NCBI GenBank assembly: GCA_947247005.1
Contig: OX365955.1
Span: 41,519,822 to 41,583,821, forward strand
DNA from: Spisula solida
Lineage: Eukaryota; Mollusca; Bivalvia; Venerida; Mactridae
DNA length: 64,000 nucleotides
Direction of reading: 5' to 3'
The position numbers and the translations under genes were made by a program. Shown piece by piece: positions 23,346-34,654 of this stretch. Under the pieces are notes generated by a model. That model was given only the letters and a program-made list of their open reading frames with translations, made no database searches and was not told the origin of the DNA. How positions within the stretch are numbered: the first letter of the stretch is position 1; each line of letters opens with the position of its first letter.

Positions 23346-24490
23346 AATTAATAACTTGCCTACATATGGTGTTGTGTATTTGTTAAAATTATTACAGGGA
23401 AATTACATAAAGACCAGTAGAGGTAAACTTCAAGGTTCTGATTGGTACAAAGTATTACAAAGAAAAATCGAAATGCCGCTGTATATTTCTTTATAAAGAT
23501 TTTGTCAACCAAGAATGATACGATTAGATTAATAATGGAGGATTGTCATCAGTGTGTTAATCTTTGTTATATTCGTCTTGTTTGTTACATATTTGTCTTA
23601 ACTAATGATGTGTTTAAATGACACAGGATATACCTTACACCTTCTCTCATACAAATATAAGGATTAATTACATACTAGAATACATGCACTCGTCTGATAA
23701 GAGTTAAGCGTCATAGTATAAGCATTATTATATTGTTGAACTATAATCACTCACATGTTCCCTAGCGTGTCCTCCCAAGCATTGGTAACTGTATCATTGA
23801 AAAATAATAATGGGTTACAACAACAATGCAGACATTTATTTATATACTTTGATTAAAATACGCAAATAAAGAACGGTAAACATTTTTTTTATTCTTAATC
23901 AACTTTACAGTTACCTATGTTTGGTACATACACATGCGTACGCTTCATTAAAATTTTTATAGAGTCGCCTCTATTTAAAGACCCAGATCATTTAAATTTG
24001 TATTAACACCTGCTGTCTGAGCACATGCACTTTACGACTCTTACCGTTAAATGTTCGACACAAGGCAGTTCCACCAGTCTACCAGATGGACAACATTAGA
24101 CACCAAGTAAGTAATTCTGTAAAGTTTTATTGAATAGTAAAAGGCAAACTTGCAGCAATCCATGTCTAGCGAATTGATTCAAAAAGCAATTTGAGTTCTT
24201 CCATGATTGTTAATTTTTGAAATCACTTATTTGAATATGAAGTCTTATTTTCGATGATGTAAAGTTATTTCTTTGGTTTTAATACACAAAAAACGGAAGG
24301 TAACTTCATGAAATTAAAACTCAAGGTACATTTAGGTCAAATCACAATAGGTAACTCTTTTTTGTTCAATGCCATGTTAAATTTATGATGTTTAAACATA
24401 GAATAGGTCTTATCACGATTGATAATATTAATGTCATTTCAATACTTGTTAATAATTTCACACTTTAACAAATGGATCAACTTTCAGCAA
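23346..24490. other. no gene seen; pieces of the duplicated unit
   Basis: Stretches near 23570-23765 resemble 26240-26440 (TTGTTACATATTTGTCTTAA; TATTATATTGTTGAA; CTCACATGTTCCC). A stretch at 23955-24005 (GAGTCGCCTCTATTTAAAGA) resembles block Q. No coding signal is visible. Confidence 0.4.
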
Positions 24491-24494
24491 AACT

Positions 24495-25990
24495 TTGTGT
24501 TAGACGCGTTAGCTACTGAACAGCATCTGTACATCTCCACTGTATGGGTTTCTGCAGGAGGTCACAAAGATTATCGTAGTATTGCGTGATTAGGACGATA
24601 ATGCTGAAATACGTACGAAATACACAAACAATACGAAACAATATGAAGCACCCCTGTAGTTATGGTTGTATGGTTCATTATCCGTAATCTTGTTTGTATC
24701 AGAACTATAGGAATAATTACAAGAAGTACATGCCCGTGAATCATTATGGAGAAACACAATGAACGATGGAATGAAAATTAATAAAGCTAAAATTGTTGAT
24801 AATTGCAAAATCCTTGAACGCATTATTGATATTGAATTACGCTGTATTTTTAATTCATTAAGAAACTAACGTCAGACTTAATGATAATAGCACATCGGCC
24901 AGGGAAGAGAACACTGTACAGAACTAACAGTGCAAGTAAGGCACAATATATAGCAAACAAGGTGGGCATTATGGTAGTATCATGGTACATGCAGCTCCCG
25001 TGCATAACATACAGCGTCAAAAGTGGAACAGATAAGTGCCATAAAAAAGGCAGGCGAGAGTGTTAAGTATATGCTACATAATATAAGATTTTATGTGTTC
25101 GTATCTTTGAAGAATGAAATATACGACACATACGCATTCTGAACTTCATATAAACTCGTATATCAGTTTAAGAGTTTTCTTTGAATTCATCTTGACATGA
25201 AAATCTCCATATACATATAACATATGTCTACAAACTACGTCTTACATTGTTATAAAATATAATTTGTGAGACTATTGTCGTCAATATTTCGCCTAATAAA
25301 ATAAAGTATAATGACATCAAATGTTCGTACGTTCGCGCGTGGCTCAATGCATTATAATTAGGTTATATACGAATTCACATGCATGATAACGTAATAAAGA
25401 AATTACGTCATTGGAAACGAACGATTTTGTTTTGTTATAGAAAGAGAACGCAAACGCGAGGTTGTCTTATTTTGTCGAGGGCGTAGCCCGAGACAAAATA
25501 ATCAACCAAGCGTTAAGTTTTTTCTTTCTAACTTATATCATTGGCTGTCTCCTGGTAAACATAAGGCATGTCTAAATGTATTACAATGCTGACCGATTAA
25601 TATGTCCAACGAAAATCAAAAGCACGGTGTTGTGATTTTAAAGTTGTGGAGTCCAATACAACTCGACCACGAAAATCGATAGAGGTCACGTTGACCGAAG
25701 TAAATTACAATGAAGTTGTATATACATGAATACAGTGCAGGATAATATAGTAATTGCACTCATGCCTTTGAAAATTAAGACACACCTCATCAATTATCAT
25801 CGGATTTAGCCACACCGCCTCAGTTAACATCGATGTAAATTGCCGTAGCCATGATTTAAGATGTATATATTTCTACACGCACACTATATGTAACCGATGA
25901 AAACGGAGTTTTTACCCAGAAGGCAATGTGATATACTCATAACAATTTGAACAACATTTACTATCTAATCGGATGTAAAATAGATTGAAT
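24495..25990 (-). repeat. duplicated block P, copy 3 (inverted, partial)
   Basis: On the minus strand this follows block P from its right end (CTGCAGAAACCCATACAGTG, GGTGCTTCATATTG) through one minisatellite unit (25090-25142) to the segment near 9.9 kb (TTTTACATCCGATTAGATAG at 25955-25985). A ~450-bp interruption lies about 25435-25880 and includes a foldback (25440-25528). Confidence 0.65.
25440..25528. repeat. foldback (imperfect hairpin)
   Basis: Arms starting GAAAGAGAACGCAAACGC and ending GCGTTAAGTTTTTTCTTTC fold around GGGCGTAGCCC. The middle pairs as TTATTTTGTC with GACAAAATAA. A related sequence lies at about 30846-30935. Confidence 0.55.
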
Positions 25991-26870
25991 ATGTCGTAAA
26001 CGGTATTCACTGTGTAAATTGGTTTAGAACATTGTGCCATTGGATTTAGGCTAATAAGGTAGTCAATGACACATGTTTTGTTATTGTTGATAAAAGGAGA
26101 AACATTAGGTTGGTGCCTGTCATTAAAGTAAAAACGTCTGGGTAAAAAAGTGTCCATGAAGTATATATGCGATTGGCAAATATTTAAATGACGAGCGCAA
26201 AATGATGCAATTATTTTAATGATGAATTATTTCTACCTGTTTGTTAATCCTTTTAGTACTAGTCTTGTTAGTGACATATTTATCTTAATGATATGTTAAA
26301 ATGAAACACAATATTCCTGACACCTTCTCGCTTACAATTATAAGCATTACACACATACAGGAATACATGTCGGATATGAGTTTTGCGTCATATCGTAGGC
26401 ATGTTATTATATTGTTGAATTTTAATTACTCACATGTTCCCATGCATGTCTTCCAATCCTAAGCATTGATATTATTGATAAATGATAAAAAAAAGTATTA
26501 GGGACAAAGAACGTAATAATCGCATTCAGAATACCTCTTCCATGCATGGAACAACTTGACATTTTTATACGCCGAAGAAAGAGACCGCGCAGTAATTTCA
26601 AAGGTCATAATATTTTACCACGCCGTTTTATGTCAATGCCCTGTCTTCATGCATCTTTGTTGGTGATGAAGTCCCACGGCATATGATTTTGTGCGAGGTG
26701 TCCAGATTGAGTTGATTCTATATGTACTTAAGGACAAACGTTTTACACAGTATTTACGACCAGAGCAAGACATAAGCATATTGAACTTAAATATATTTGA
26801 CTTCACTTTATCCATGATACGAATGGTAATGTTTTTACACATTTTGGAACAGAAATATCAAAGATCTAAT
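25991..26870. other. no gene; block Q fragment near 26.6 kb
   Basis: A short block Q piece at 26625-26720 (TGTCAATGCCCTGTCTTCAT) and the duplicated segment 26240-26440 are the only recognisable parts. Several 65-80-codon frames on both strands lack motifs and are discounted. Confidence 0.4.
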
Positions 26871-27165
26871 AACAAAGATTTGACACTCAATTAAAAACTG
26901 ACAGAAAATGCAAAATAGCACGCAGCAGATTCTGTTTTATTACATAAACTTTTCTTTGATAATAATGTCTCAATTTAAGAGCTTAGTTTACACTACTGCA
27001 TAAGTTAACGTTTTTTTGCCTACCTCTTATACAATTCAGAAAAGTATCATTTGAATGGGGCCAATCGTGTATTTTCTGATAAACTTGGAATTTCAATTAA
27101 AATGAGAGTAAGTCCGGCTCTTTGCAAACTCCTGTTTTATTTCTTGACTGGTTTCAATAAATAAG
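26870..27165 (+). repeat. dispersed repeat, mate inverted at 52.05-52.35 kb
   Basis: This is inverted relative to 52045-52350. Shared landmarks are TTTTGCATTTTC/GCAAAATAGCACGCAGCAGA, ATTTCAATTAAAATGAGAGTA and TTATTTCTTGACTG. It has no coding capacity and its class is unknown. Confidence 0.6.
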
Positions 27166-28250
27166 GTATCATTTGAAAGTTGAATAATAAAACTATTGCA
27201 TAAACTTACTAGTTTTACCTATGTACATTAAAACAGGAGATAAAACGTATAAGGTACCAAGAACAAATGCAGAAGACTGCCGCGTAATATTGTGAGATTT
27301 GGAAGTTCTTTCAAATCGTTGCATTTTTAGATCTTTGGTAATATCAAGTTCACCTAATACTAAATAAAACGGCGATACATTGTCGTTAAAACATTGACGT
27401 GTTAGACGTACTACAACTTCACAAAGCCAACATCAAATCATAAAGGCGTATGCACAGCAGCGTATGTGGGCACACATGTTCGAGACGATATACAGTGTAA
27501 AATACTCCGTAGACTTAACACGTTCCATCTGACTGACGTGGGCATGCACGTGGACATCATGTTCTTGTACATTTCAGATGTGTCTGTTGCACCAAAACAT
27601 CGACGTAGACATCTTGTAGTATGTAATCGGACATACGTTCAACATTCAATATGAGCCGCGGTGATTTGAGCTTAAAGTTACACAAAAATGAAATGCTGTC
27701 CATATTTGACGTCCAATATTGACGTCAATATCGACCAAGAAACAAACCAATTACCGGCGAATGTTGCAAGTGGCCTTGCATAAACCTCTTAAGCACTGTT
27801 ATTTTTTACAAAACAATGCACGTACCTATACACTATCTTCTGTTCATGTGCATTTCGTGACATCATGGTTAGCCAATCGATATGATGCTGGCCAAAGTGC
27901 AATCTAAAACCCATTATTTTAAATTTAGCGAATATCAAAAATGTTGTGGATATTCAAAGACCTGTGCAGAACTTCAGCTGCGTATATAGTAGCGTATGTT
28001 TGTACTTGCTGCTTAATTGATCTTAACTTGAGACAAATGTAGCACACATGATACAAAAACGCTGGAGATATGCTGGGCACACATATGAGTTGTGCGAGTT
28101 TTATTTACGCAGGGGCGAAGTTAAAAGCAAGAGGACAAAGCACTAATTATGGTCTGGGATGGTATTTACCAAGCATCTTGGCGGAAAGCTAAAATATTTG
28201 GCTTACGTTAAACAATTGAGCTGCATATTTTTTCCAACAAACGGAAGACT
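27166..28250. other. no feature recognised
   Basis: Two 62-codon plus-strand frames lie here (27466-27654 and 27719-27907). Neither shows a motif, signal peptide or good splice context. No repeat boundary could be set. Confidence 0.35.
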
Positions 28251-28509
28251 AACCCATTTTTCTTTGTGATTATTGTAGCTCTTTACATAACGCTTCTAAA
28301 CTATATAAAAAGTGATAATATTGATTTATTTTCCTGTTTACATGTAGCTGATAAGAAAAAATTAAGGTTAGGAAAGTTCAAGTTTTCCCTGAACATATTT
28401 TGTAAATACCGCCGCTGTTCATGTTTTTGGGCTGATTTATTTGACTGACTGATGTGACAGGCTGTCGGAATTGGATGTCGTCGTGTATGTTTAGCTTTTC
28501 AGTATTCTA

Positions 28510-28605
28510 TCCTTTGCGGTTTTATGCATGTGCTTTGTATGTTTTTTTCTGTTTTCTTTAGTCGGCTGGTTAAGTTGAGCGCTGCCTTACCTGTCCGACT
28601 AATAA
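28510..28605 (-). repeat. dispersed repeat family S, copy
   Basis: The minus strand carries GTCGGACAGGTAAGGCAGCG and AACTTAACCAGCCGAC, diagnostic of family S. The stretch 28255-28335 just upstream also recurs near 46045-46120 (TTTTTCTTTGTGATTA, AGCTCTTTACATAA). Confidence 0.55.
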
Positions 28606-28689
28606 CTATCTTTCTGATAAGTTTGCCTGCCCTGTCCTATTATTATTATCATTTTATGTACGTATTGATAAACGTCCGTAGGAGGCTCC

Positions 28690-29140
28690 TGGCCCAAATT
28701 CCACGAAACTACTCTAAGTTATTGCTCAGCTGAGACTGCTATTTTAAAAACGTATTTTGTTGGGTTAATGACTTTCATGTATACTTGTTTATATTGTTTC
28801 ATCACAGTTAGATGCCAATTTAAAAGAGCAATACATAATTTAAAAGTGCAATACATAATAAGATCGATTTTTTACAGAAAATAGTGCTTTAAAGTTTAAA
28901 CATCTATAGTAAAAAATTCTGTTATAACAAACTCAAGTACGAAGTTTTTCATTGTTCATTACTGTGGGATTTCCATGAGCATTTCATACAAAAATCACCA
29001 GCTAAATCATTGTTTAGCAATAAATACACTGCTCCTGGTAGCAATCTACATCCGAAGTCTATAATTGTAGTCATATAATAAATTCAAAATATCAGTCTCA
29101 GCTGAGCAATAACTTAAGTTGTTTCGTGGAATTGGGTCCT
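28690..29140. mobile_element. MITE with ~48-bp inverted repeats
   Basis: The left arm GGCCCAAATTCCACGAAACT continues through TTATTGCTCAGCTGAGACTG. The right arm mirrors it (CAGTCTCAGCTGAGCAATAA, then GTTTCGTGGAATTGGGTCC), with a few mismatches and two single-base gaps. The interior ~350 bp is AT-rich with no open frame. No target-site duplication is obvious. Confidence 0.7.
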
Positions 29141-29639
29141 GATCTTCGACCTGATAGATAACATTGACAAAAAGCAAATAATTCAGTAAAGTTTAATCCA
29201 GTTTTTACTACATAAAATTGCAGCAATACACGGTTCTCGTATGCATTGAAAATAAATAAAATTTATTATGAGTTTTTCAATTATTGTTAATTTGTAAAAG
29301 CACTTATTTAAATACGAAGATAGATCTAATTTTTGATGACGTTAAGTTATCTTCTTTTCCGGTAACCAGCTAGACAGTTATCAAGCAGGCCCTGTTCTGA
29401 AAGAAACAAACAAAATTATACAGCATTTATTAATTATCAAACGTTTTATTAAAACATTCGGACGCCCGATACATTCTGTATGATGATATATCATGTTAGT
29501 GTAACAGTTATATATATGGATGTCCGAACGTTTCAATATTTAATGCACTTTGTCTAAACATGCCGGCGTCAGAAAATTTGACTTTTAATGCATTTTATAG
29601 GTACAAATTTTACTGTAGTTAAAATTGAACCTAGCAGTT
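29141..29639. other. no feature recognised
   Basis: AT-rich DNA. No gene or repeat border was identified. Confidence 0.35.
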
Positions 29640-29925
29640 ATTGCTTTGTATTCTAAGGTTACATATAAATCCCACATTTCGTTTAAATAGCTCATCTTTT
29701 TTATACGCTTAGTCAATAATCTAAACCAAACTTCTAGAAAAAGAAAAATTCCAGCCTAGGAAAAAATAAAATACAATTTTGGAATACTACGAATGTATAT
29801 CAATAGTTATACATATGGGTAAACATGCAACAAGGCATGGAGCGACCTGATAACATGCCGTTCCATCTCCGAAAAAAAATAATTATATGTAAGTTTTGAC
29901 AATTCCCAAAACATCATTTTGTCTA
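29640..29925 (+). repeat. block Q fragment, fourth copy
   Basis: TTACATATAAATCCCACATT (29660) and TTTTGACAATTCCCAAAACA (29895) match block Q and its right spacer in copies 1 and 2. Confidence 0.55.
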
Positions 29926-30015
29926 TATTTGATTGATATTGTTGAAGTTTTTTTAGGAAATAATACCAATATCGTGTTAGTGGGAACGCAATGTTTAAGA
30001 AATAATGAATACGTA

Positions 30016-30130
30016 GCTATGTTTTGTTGCGTAATAAAATATAGGCACGTGTTGGGATGCGTAGTAATTGAATCACGAGTGCGTAGCATTCAAACGAGTG
30101 CCTATATTTTATAACACAACAAAGCACAGC
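30016..30130. repeat. foldback, nearly complete 115-nt hairpin
   Basis: The arm GTTTTGTTGCGTAATAAAAT, then ATAGGCACGTGTT, pairs with AACGAGTGCCTATATTTTAT and AACACAACAAAGC. Imperfect pairing continues through the centre (AATTGAATCACGAGTGCG). The internal pattern resembles the foldbacks at 12.5 and 38.8 kb. Short open frames on both strands here come from the palindrome. Confidence 0.65.
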
Positions 30131-30985
30131 TCCTATTTATTATTTCGATTCTAACATCGCCAATGCTTTACCATTTATAGCACAACAAGACAGGTTGACG
30201 TCAAACTACTTTCTTTCCTAGGAACGTTACCGTCACCGTTACGTCATTTGTCATTATATATGACGTCAAACGTGACGTCATCAATCAGCTATATTTTATC
30301 GCGGTAATAAAATATGGTAAGCTCAATATACGCAAAGAAGGCGCAAATCTCACGTGCTATGTTAGAATGTTTGTTATTCCACTGATGTATCCAATGATTG
30401 GCCATGCGTTCGAAATTATCAAATCTGTTTAACACTACTTCTTTTCTTTTTTAAAAGAAAATTGTATGATATATGTATACCAGTCTTAAATATGCATTGC
30501 CAGACTTTGCCAATACGCACAACAGAGAAAAGTGAAAGCACTGTTTGATATATTGAGCCCTACAACGATTTACAAAATAAACGAATCGAAACGTTATTAC
30601 GTATTCATGAGAGTGTCAGAATTATTAAATAAGAGGACTTTGAAACTAATTTTGAAATATGAAGCATGTGCATTCGTATATTCGTCATTTTATAGCTATG
30701 AACCAGATTGTTATTAATAGTTTGCCTAAAGTGGGTTCTATTGAATAATATCGGAAACAGCTTGTGTTACTACTGTTTTCTCTCGTATATTCGTACGTCA
30801 TGTGATTTAACATATCACGTGCTACCAATATGATCAATAAGTTATAGATGGAAAACGATAAACGCGAGTTTGTTTAATTTTATCGAGGACATTATCCCGA
30901 TACTAAATAAGGCAACCGAGTGTCAATAAGGCTCTTTATATTATTATTTGGTTTCATGGCCAATCACATTCCAAATCAAAAAGAT
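30131..30985. other. no gene; TGACGTCA-type motif cluster
   Basis: The segment 30195-30285 holds several GACGTCA/TTACGTCA motifs close together. These are CRE-like octamers, but similar motifs also occur inside family-A elements, so they may be repeat-derived. The rest holds nothing recognisable. A foldback-like stretch at 30846-30935 resembles 25440-25528. Confidence 0.35.
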
Positions 30986-30989
30986 AATA

Positions 30990-31105
30990 ACAGTCGGTCA
31001 GTTAGAGCTGAACTGAAACAGCCGAGCACAGAAAATAAAAACAACACAGACCACAATCACGTGACACAATTTCTAACCAGCAACCGAACGAGAAAATGAA
31101 GGCGT
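30990..31105 (+). repeat. dispersed repeat family S, copy
   Basis: CAGTCGGTCAGTTAGAGCTG, CAGCCGAGCACAGAAAATAA and ACGAGAAAATGAA match family S, with divergence. Confidence 0.55.
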
Positions 31106-31344
31106 GTCTATGTTATAGTTAGAACATATTATGTAAATTTTAATGATTAAAAAGGGCGGAGCGAGCGAATTCAGCATTCTGATTAGCCGATAGAAATTAG
31201 CGCCAACGCATGACGTCAAGTCTGTGAAGAGAACATTTTAATGATTAAATTTTCATTTAACCGCCAAAATTCTGCGTTTTCATTGGCTCATAATGTAGGT
31301 TATATTCTAATTTGCGTAACATTAAGATATCAAATACTGACATT

Positions 31345-31350
31345 TTTATT
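31345..31350 (-). promoter_or_regulatory. AATAAA poly(A) signal
   Basis: AATAAA on the minus strand lies 138 bp beyond the TGA of the secreted-protein gene and is the best candidate cleavage signal for it. Confidence 0.4.
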
Positions 31351-31487
31351 GATTTTCAAAATGTTGAACCACAACAAGTCATCCAACGACTTAGCTTATA
31401 CACGATATGCGTAAGAGTGTCATTCATTAATTATAAATCGATTTGCACGTGAATCAGTGGTCAGACGGTAGCTAGTATTTATATAGT

Positions 31488-31597
31488 TCAATGACATGAT
31501 AATATTATTTTATCTTGGAAGGAATATGGAACCATCCCATCAATTATCATTGCCTTAAGTTCTAACTCTTCATTCACATAAATGTAAGTTGTGGCAA
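31488..31597 (-). CDS. secreted acidic protein, exon 4 (C-terminus)
   Basis: This terminal exon was found by following the phase-1 donor of exon 3 to the acceptor GCATCCTAG (AG at 31598-31599). The joined codon reads Val, and the frame then runs 35 residues to TGA at 31488-31490. The peptide begins ATTYIYVNEELELKAM, continues DGMVPYSFQDK and ends LSCH. Its single Cys is the only one outside the signal peptide. The frame was too short to stand out alone; it is supported by phase continuity, a good acceptor and a nearby poly(A) signal. A different or additional 3' exon remains possible. Confidence 0.5.
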
Positions 31598-31639
31598 CTA
31601 GGATGCAATATAACAATCAGCCATATACTAGTATATTAC

Positions 31640-32014
31640 CTTTAAGTTCAAGGAGCTCGAGAAGTTCACTTATCATGGAATCGTCTTGTAGAAGTTGAGC
31701 TTGAAAGTTGTCATGTGAGTAAGGCTTTGTACGATCGAATATTTCATTGTGTTTTCCATAATTGCCAAATGGACCTTTAGATCCAGGTATAACATTAGAC
31801 ATTTCTTCTTTCTCCATCGTTTGTGGTATGTCCGGTAAACCTTCAAAGGGATGATCAAAGGGAGGTATCTCTGTTTTCTCTGATATTGAATTGATATCAA
31901 TTGCTCCGTCATCAAAATTGTAGTCAGGCATGTCCCCGCCCATGTTTAAGAACATTGGATCATTAAACAATGCGTCTAGATCAAGTGTATCAAATGAGCC
32001 TCTTTTCGTAACAG
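31640..32014 (-). CDS. secreted acidic protein, exon 3 (main exon)
   Basis: This is the largest coding exon in the window: 375 bp, entering in phase 1 after the acceptor TTCTCATTTATAG (AG at 32015-32016) and leaving in phase 1 at the donor GTAATA (from 31639). It encodes about 124 residues. It begins VTKRGSFDTLDLDALF, so a dibasic Lys-Arg, a possible prohormone convertase site, precedes an acidic segment. Recognisable pieces are GGDMPDYNFDDGAID, TEIPPFDHPFEGLPDIPQ, IPGSKGPFGNYGK and SMISELLELLELK, the last probably helical. There are no Cys residues and many Asp/Glu. I know no family with this sequence. A neuropeptide or prohormone precursor, or an acidic extracellular matrix protein, would fit, but neither is shown. 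Base composition is richer in GC than the flanks. Confidence 0.75.
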
Positions 32015-32746
32015 CTATAAATGAGAACAAAGTGTACATGAGGTGATAACTTTTATTTTGTCCAAACAGAGTTACCTGGTTATGACAGGAATACATTATT
32101 ATACTATATTACAATGCCTACATAAAATATATTACGTTTCGCATTATCGGTCCTTTCTGATTTGTTTGTTATGTAGTATACATCGATCAAATTTGTAATT
32201 CTTCTTAATATATGATTATTTGCGCATGGCGGAAGACAGGCGTTCTAATCGGACTGCATTATGATATTTAAGTTTATAAAAAAACGACTATTGGTTTAAT
32301 GTTAAATTATGCTAATAGTGGTTACTGTATAAGGATCAGGCTAATAAATAGCCACAGGCCAGACCTACCCTGTCTAACGTTTCTCCAAAATGGTTTGTCT
32401 CTCAGCTTTGACAACTTTTTGAGTGCTGTAACAAAAAAAAACACTTGAAAGTTTGCTGAAACCTGATTAAAAGGGGAAACATTATTCTACAGATCACATT
32501 TAATATCGTTTGCTGTAACACCCGAAACGATCATACGTGATTCAGCACAGGGATTAAGAATAATATTTAGACATCGTCTGGAATTCAGTAATTACATTTG
32601 AAAGAACAATGTGTCTCGTGGGTGGTATAAAGACACTATATGTGCAATTTAAATAATTAAACATGAATAAATGTCAATATTTTCACAGACATACATAACC
32701 TTTGGTGCTCCTTTGGACCTTGTGTAGGTTACCGGGGCGTACTTAC
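32015..32746 (-). other. intron 2 of the secreted-protein gene
   Basis: Intron with GTAAGT donor and TTCTCATTTATAG acceptor. It contains a polyA-type A run near 32430 and no other recognisable feature. Confidence 0.5.
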
Positions 32747-32858
32747 TACGATAATATTGCCATTTAGATACATTTATGGTAATATGTTTTGAATTGTGAA
32801 AATTTACGTCCCAGCCTCGCAACAAAATGTTTGCCATGGATGAGGACAGTAATTCTTT
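32747..32858 (-). CDS. secreted acidic protein, exon 2
   Basis: This 112-bp exon lies between the acceptor CCCAATGATTAG (AG at 32859-32860) and the donor GTAAGT (from 32746). It enters in phase 0 and leaves in phase 1, so the last base A joins CT of exon 3 to give Thr. It encodes KELLSSSMANILLRGWDV, then NFHNSKHITINVSKWQYYR. It contains one N-glycosylation sequon (NVS). Phase agrees with both neighbours. No domain is recognised. Confidence 0.65.
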
Positions 32859-33439
32859 CTAATCATTGGGAAATTGTTGTACAGTCGTTTTTTCATACGT
32901 AATGTAATGTAAAATGTGAAATATTTTATTACAAAGTTGAACTATTCGCAATGTTCGAAATCTTTAAAACAGATACTCAGATAGCACATTTCTTAGGAGC
33001 CACATGTTTTATTTAGAATGATTCATTTAGGCTAACATTTATTTCTGATGTTGCTGGAAAGTCGACTAGAATGTTGTGAAATTGACAATGCCCGCCGGTA
33101 GCTTCGGTAGTTCTCTAACACAGATTTAACTGAACATTCAATAAGCACGTGTTATCAGACATTTTTTTGATGATTTTAATTCAGGTACTGGATAAAGGCA
33201 TCATAAAACACACGTGACACTTATATGCTGTTTTCAAGAGTGCGCTAAAATGCAAAACAGCAATTATTGTTATCAACGTCTATGTTTAATGAATTGGACC
33301 ATTTATATGTAGTTTGGAATTGGTGAAATATGCGATATTATTTTGCAAAACATTTCAATTTTACCTATTACCAGTCCATGTGTATTGTTCGTTTACAGGT
33401 TTGCTGCAGACTTATTAAGCTGTTCTATATGCCTTTATT

Positions 33440-33730
33440 ATGCCTGACTGATACATGTTTGTATGCTCATAATGCTTATGCTATGATTGACTAACATGTA
33501 TGATTACTTACTGTTTGCTGTCTTTGTTTAAATCATATGTATGTTTGTAATATTGTCTAGGTTTGATTGGTTCATATTGCTGTTTGAGTGATCTGTATGT
33601 TTGGTATACAATTCTATGTTTGATTGATTGATACGTATTGATATTTATTTATATATGTGACTGTTTCTTGTTTATATACATGCATGCATGTATGTATGTT
33701 TGATTCATCATATTGTATATGTTTGATTGC
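33440..33730 (+). repeat. low-complexity TATGTTTGATTGAT-rich stretch
   Basis: Irregular repeats of TGTATGTTTGATTGA-like words, plus an ATGCATGCATGTATGTATG run near 33680-33700. Confidence 0.6.
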
Positions 33731-34044
33731 GTTAGACCGGAAGCCTGTTTGATGCAATAACAGTACAATTTGCAGAAAAATGCTTACCATTTTGAAGTTG
33801 CGTAGACCTCTGAAATATATAATAATCATCATATTGATAATAAAAATGTAAACATACTCGTACAAAGTGTCCATACAATACTTGTGTATCCTATACTGTT
33901 AAGCTTAACTAATAGATAATACTGTTTTATTTTCTTCATAGATATGTTTGTATACTCTCATGTAATTATTGTATACATGTTTATTATGAAGACCATGTTG
34001 AAAATTGGTGTAACACCTAATAGTTTATTTAAATGAAGTCGTTA

Positions 34045-34220
34045 CTTACGGACTTACTTACTGACTTACTTACTTACTTATTCACTCACTCACTCACATA
34101 CTCACTCACACACTCACTCACTCACTCACTCACTCACTCACCCACCACCCACCCACCCACTTACTCACTCACTCACTCACTCACTCACTCACTCACTCAC
34201 TTACTTACTTACTAGTACTT
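34045..34220 (+). repeat. (CTCA)n/(CTTA)n microsatellite
   Basis: A tetranucleotide tract: CTTA units at both ends, CTCA units inside and a short CCAC/CCCA centre. The open frame with repeated LTHS residues that crosses it is a by-product. Confidence 0.95.
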
Positions 34221-34654
34221 AGTATGTTGTGCGAAAGCCATCTCGTGTAATTACATGATATATACGAAAGGCGTTGAATCGAGCAAAATGTGGGTTAAAA
34301 TGAATTTGTGCGTTTCATTCCTGAGATTATGTACAAGCTAAACGTGAGTAATACACATCATATTATTCGCAATTTTCACTAAAAAGTTTTAAACATTCTG
34401 AACAGACGAACAAGTGGATACGACGAAGATTCGAATATCGATAAGGTTATGTTTCAATATAACCGGCTGATGAGCTGCCAGCTAGTTATGATATAATATA
34501 TTAACATACAGTAGCACTCGTTTAGAGGTATGGGTGTGCTGTGGGAACCATGTTAGCAAAACTTGTGATATTTTACGGATATCGAGCGTTAAATATATTC
34601 CCGGACATGATAACATTTAGCTGATTTTAAATCACGAAATGTCGCGTGACTTAC

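Larger units (their letters stand above)
32859..34654 (-). other. intron 1 of the secreted-protein gene
   Basis: About 1.8 kb between the exon 1 donor and the exon 2 acceptor. It contains the low-complexity stretches at 33440-33730 and 34045-34220. A minus-strand frame at 33614-33874 reflects low-complexity sequence. Confidence 0.5.

Noticed and set aside
34033..34215. 60-codon frame of repeated Leu-Thr-His-Ser
   Set aside because: A translation of the CTCA/CTTA microsatellite.
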